Shown here: piece after piece, positions 61,794 through 64,000 of the stretch
Layout of the letters: each line of letters opens with the position of its first letter
Position numbering within the stretch: position 1 is the stretch's first letter
Source: Pholis gunnellus
Taxonomy: Eukaryota; Chordata; Actinopteri; Perciformes; Pholidae
Reading direction: 5' to 3'
Assembly (NCBI GenBank): GCA_910591455.2
Contig: OU342817.1
Span: 16,791,915 to 16,855,914, forward strand
DNA length: 64,000 nucleotides
The notes under the pieces: generated by a model
The model's input: the letters and a program-made list of their open reading frames with translations, nothing else
Database searches by the model: none
Told to the model about the DNA's origin: nothing
Position numbers and translations under genes: made by a program

Positions 61794-61951
61794 GTAAGTG
61801 GAGTCGTGTTGAATACAGCTATAGTAAAAAAAATGATTAGCCCAAGTGAAAATGAGAAATTTGACGACATATCACCTACACTGTCTGAATTGTCCCCCCG
61901 CCCCGTATTTTCCTGACTTGAATCCTGTTTCTTTCATTTTCTTGCCCGTAG
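61794..61951 (+). other. kmt2c: Short kmt2c intron with tandem acceptor
   Basis: A 158-base intron. Two AG acceptors six bases apart (ending 61951 and 61957, GTAGTTGTAG) both keep the frame. Confidence 0.75.
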
Positions 61952-62123
61952 TTGTAGATGATGTAAATTGCGCGCTATGTGATAGCCCAGGGGACCTACT
62001 GGACCAGCTCTTCTGCACCAGTTGTGGTCAGCATTACCATGGGATGTGCCTGGACATGGCCGTGACCCCTCTAAGGAGGACAGGTTGGCAGTGCCCGGAG
62101 TGCAAAATCTGCCAGACGTGCAA
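61952..62123 (+). CDS. kmt2c: kmt2c coding exon 8: PHD2 and start of PHD3
   Basis: A 172-base exon (donor TGCAA|GTGAGT), entering after phase 1 and leaving in phase 2. It contains a complete PHD2 with ligands Cys345, Cys348, Cys360, Cys363, His368, Cys371, Cys386 and Cys389, including CDSPGDLLDQLFCTSCGQHY and HGMCLDMAVTPL, nearly identical to human. Cys392 and Cys395 (KICQTCK) begin PHD3. If the second acceptor (61957) is used, two residues are dropped and the junction residue changes from Phe to Tyr, all before the first ligand. Confidence 0.97.
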
Positions 62124-62718
62124 GTGAGTCACCTTCCCCATTGGCCTAAATGAAGTATCTTAACACTGAATGTTTTTGTCCTATCTATCTATCTTTTCTT
62201 TTTCGCATAATTTTCTCTGTAGCTACCGGGGCATTCTGCTTACTGCTGGTTTGTTTACCTCTGTGGTTTGTGAGGAGATAACTGGATGTTGTACCCTGAA
62301 GCACAGTCTTGTAACTTCTGACCCTATTTAAACAGCACAGGGGCTCTGCTGGCAACCAGTCCTGTTTGCCTTCGGTGAACACTGTCCATTGAGCTTTCTG
62401 TTCCGTGTTTACATAGAAACCCTAGTACCGAGTTATTATTGCACAGCATGGTGTTTTTCAAGATGAGTTTATTGTCATATACTAATCGATTGGATGACTC
62501 CAATTTTTTTATTTCTTTGACTTTTGAACCCTTTTATTATTGCCCAAAGCTTTTATTGTGGATGTTATACCAATCCTAAATCATACATGTATTTGTATTA
62601 TTTAGCTTTAAGGAGTCAGCAGTCGAGTTGTGTGTGCAGCTATAAATGAGCATCCCAAATATTATGCAGTTTGGTTCAGCAGTATGTGAGATTAGCCGTG
62701 GACAGACAGAGATGGATT

Positions 62719-62733
62719 CACACACACACACAC
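62719..62733. repeat. (CA)n short microsatellite
   Basis: About seven CA units in a kmt2c intron. Confidence 0.8.
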
Positions 62734-62870
62734 CGATCTCATTATCTCCCTTGTGGAAATAATAAAAAGAGAATCGAGGTGAATATGATCATGCGTGGGA
62801 CTTCTTCATAGTTCTTCTTCTTTAAATACAACCCTGCGTAGATATTTGCATTATATCAAAGTCCTATGTA

Positions 62871-63215
62871 CGGCTGGGCAATGTATCGATATTTATATAG
62901 ATGTCGTGATTGGACCGGACATCGTCTTGTATTTGGGATATCTTAATTTGGCATAAGTGTTGTCTTTTCCTGGTTTTAAACTCTGTATTACAGTAACGTG
63001 ATGTCATTTTCTGAACTTCCCAGACTTTTTTTTTTAGCTGTTCTGTTATTTGCCTTAACCCACTTAGTCCATATATCCACATTACTGAGGATTTATTTAT
63101 CAAATGTCATTGCGTGATTATTTTGTGAAAGCAGCAGTGGTCAACCCTACAAGATTGTCTGATTATCGAGGGATTCGGTCAAACATATCGAGATGTTGGA
63201 TTTTCTTGTCTTATT
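62871..63215. mobile_element. Non-autonomous DNA element (CGGCTGGGCAAT family)
   Basis: It begins CGGCTGGGCAATGTATCGAT and contains GGCATAAGTGTTGTCTTTTC, TTGCCTTAACCCACTTAGTC and TTTTGTGAAAGCAGCAGTGG, in the order I recall from a very common fish repeat with TATCGATA-rich termini. The right end is eroded: the expected inverse of GGCTGGGCAAT is not found after 63200. It ends about 45 bases before the PHD3 exon, so it lies close to that exon's acceptor region. Confidence 0.6.
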
Positions 63216-63260
63216 GTCCTATTTCATAAAACGTAAATATAAATCTCTCTCGCTTTGTAG

Positions 63261-63375
63261 GAACCCAGGAGAGGACACTAAAATGCTGGTGTGTGACATG
63301 TGTGACAAAGGCTACCATACCTTCTGTCTGCAACCTGCTATAGACTCTCTTCCCACCAACGGATGGAGATGTAAG
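63261..63375 (+). CDS. kmt2c: kmt2c coding exon 9: PHD3, most of the finger
   Basis: A 115-base exon (acceptor TTGTAG, donor TGTAAG|GTAGGA), entering after phase 2 and ending in phase 0. It encodes NPGEDTKMLVCDMCDKGYHT, then FCLQPAIDSLPTNGWRCK, matching human GEDSKMLVCDTCDKGYHTFC. Ligands are Cys407, Cys410, His415, Cys418 and Cys433. The last zinc ligand must come from the next exon (human KNCRIC), which is not seen in the remaining 625 bases. With this exon the readable kmt2c coding sequence totals 1302 bases (434 codons). The gene continues past the window; its SET domain is not included. Confidence 0.96.
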
Positions 63376-63776
63376 GTAGGAAGAACCTCAAATGACGACT
63401 GGACGGCTTTTTTTTAAGACAATGTGAAATAATGTTTCATCCGGCTGGTATGTAAAAAATGTAAGTACCAACCTATTGTTTTCAGCAGGTATTATTTTGG
63501 CAGCTGCAACACAAAATTCCCACTGTGTGTGGGCATCAATATTCAACAGGAAAATATTCCAGATATGATTTTTTTGCTCTGGCACAGAGTCAAATGTCGA
63601 CCACCCATGAGAATGTGACTTCTTGGTGGTTTGTATTTGCACTTCCTGCGGTTAAGAAATGACTCACTCCGGCTGATCTTTTAAAGGCTTCAGTTCAGCC
63701 TCAGCTTAGAACCGCGTGGTGTGTGTGTGTATATGCGCGTACGTGCCTTTGCATGCTGATCACACGCATCCCTCAG

Positions 63777-64000
63777 TGCAGCCCCGACCGTCATCCTCCA
63801 GCAGTGCGAATGCGCCTGTCACTCAGGCGGCCGGTAAACACACCGACCAGTTTCCCGCGGTGGAGGAGGAGGCTGCGGCGATGGAGCAAGCCGCTGAGAG
63901 GTCTTTACCCTCTGGCTTCTCCGTCTGACTCAGCACAGGAAGACCAGAACCCACACACGTCCTCGGCATCCGCTAACCGACTCCTGTCACCACTCGCTCG
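63777..64000 (+). CDS. Candidate additional exon at the window edge (unconfirmed)
   Basis: After an acceptor-like CCCTCAG (63770-63776) the sequence stays open to the window edge in the frame that follows coding exon 9 (phase 0). It starts CSPDRHPPAVRMRLSLRRPV, continues Arg-rich and ends with a Ser/Pro/Asn-rich stretch. A second acceptor-like GTGCAG at 63780 gives a Ser/Glu-rich frame that stops at TGA (63926-63928). Neither frame resembles the expected next KMT2C segment. The first would put Cys only one residue after Cys433, not the usual two. It may be a fish-specific or alternative exon, or simply GC-rich intron. Confidence 0.25.

Larger units (their letters stand above)
62124..63260 (+). 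other. kmt2c: kmt2c intron after coding exon 8
   Basis: A 1.1-kb GT-AG intron, mostly unremarkable on the left. The right third is a fish transposon-like repeat ending shortly before the next exon. Confidence 0.85.

Noticed and set aside
49251..63375. kmt2d in place of kmt2c
   Set aside because: The start MSSEDK, the AT-hook RPRGRPRK, DEEDSMDG and WDELSxVGLP are features I recall from KMT2C, not KMT2D.

Overview
This window looks like ray-finned (probably percomorph) fish nuclear DNA. It holds spliced vertebrate genes with GT-AG introns, long (CA/GT)n microsatellites, poly-G/C runs, degraded hAT-type and SINE/LINE-tail repeats of the kind common in fish, and large tracts with no coding signal. 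There are no operons, CRISPR arrays or prokaryotic genes.

Two vertebrate genes can be recognised, arranged head to head. On the left, on the minus strand, is the 5' part of dpp6, the single-pass, catalytically dead dipeptidyl-peptidase-like auxiliary subunit of Kv4 potassium channels. Only alternative 5' exons lie in the window: the long-isoform exon (9904-10095, 64 codons) and a more distal short exon (24497-24553, 19 codons). Both end in phase 0 on a GT donor, so either could join the same downstream exon, which is not in view. On the right, on the plus strand, is the start of kmt2c (MLL3), an H3K4 methyltransferase. Nine consecutive coding exons (49251-63375) give 434 codons with matching phases throughout. 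They encode an AT-hook, a first extended PHD region, PHD2 and most of PHD3. The gene runs off the right edge. A non-coding first exon and promoter are inferred near 40.7-41.6 kb.

Layout: 1-9.9 kb, dpp6 intron with simple repeats; 9.9-10.9 kb, dpp6 long-isoform exon, leader and CpG-rich promoter; 10.9-24.5 kb, dpp6 intron; 24.5-24.9 kb, distal dpp6 exon and leader; 25-40.7 kb, intergenic DNA with several recognisable fish repeats but no gene; 40.7-41.6 kb, probable kmt2c promoter and first exon; 41.6-49.25 kb, probable first kmt2c intron, rich in transposon remnants; 49.25-64 kb, kmt2c coding exons and introns.

The most striking item is at 47490-48685. It is a complete non-autonomous hAT element with matching 12-bp termini and a perfect 8-bp target duplication (CTCGGTTC). 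Its interior, where a transposase would lie, is instead about 855 bp of 18S ribosomal RNA gene sequence. Other points of interest are a near-perfect hairpin in a kmt2c intron (56830-56897), a tandem splice acceptor six bases apart before the PHD2 exon, and an open stretch at the right edge (63777-64000) that may be an unfamiliar exon.
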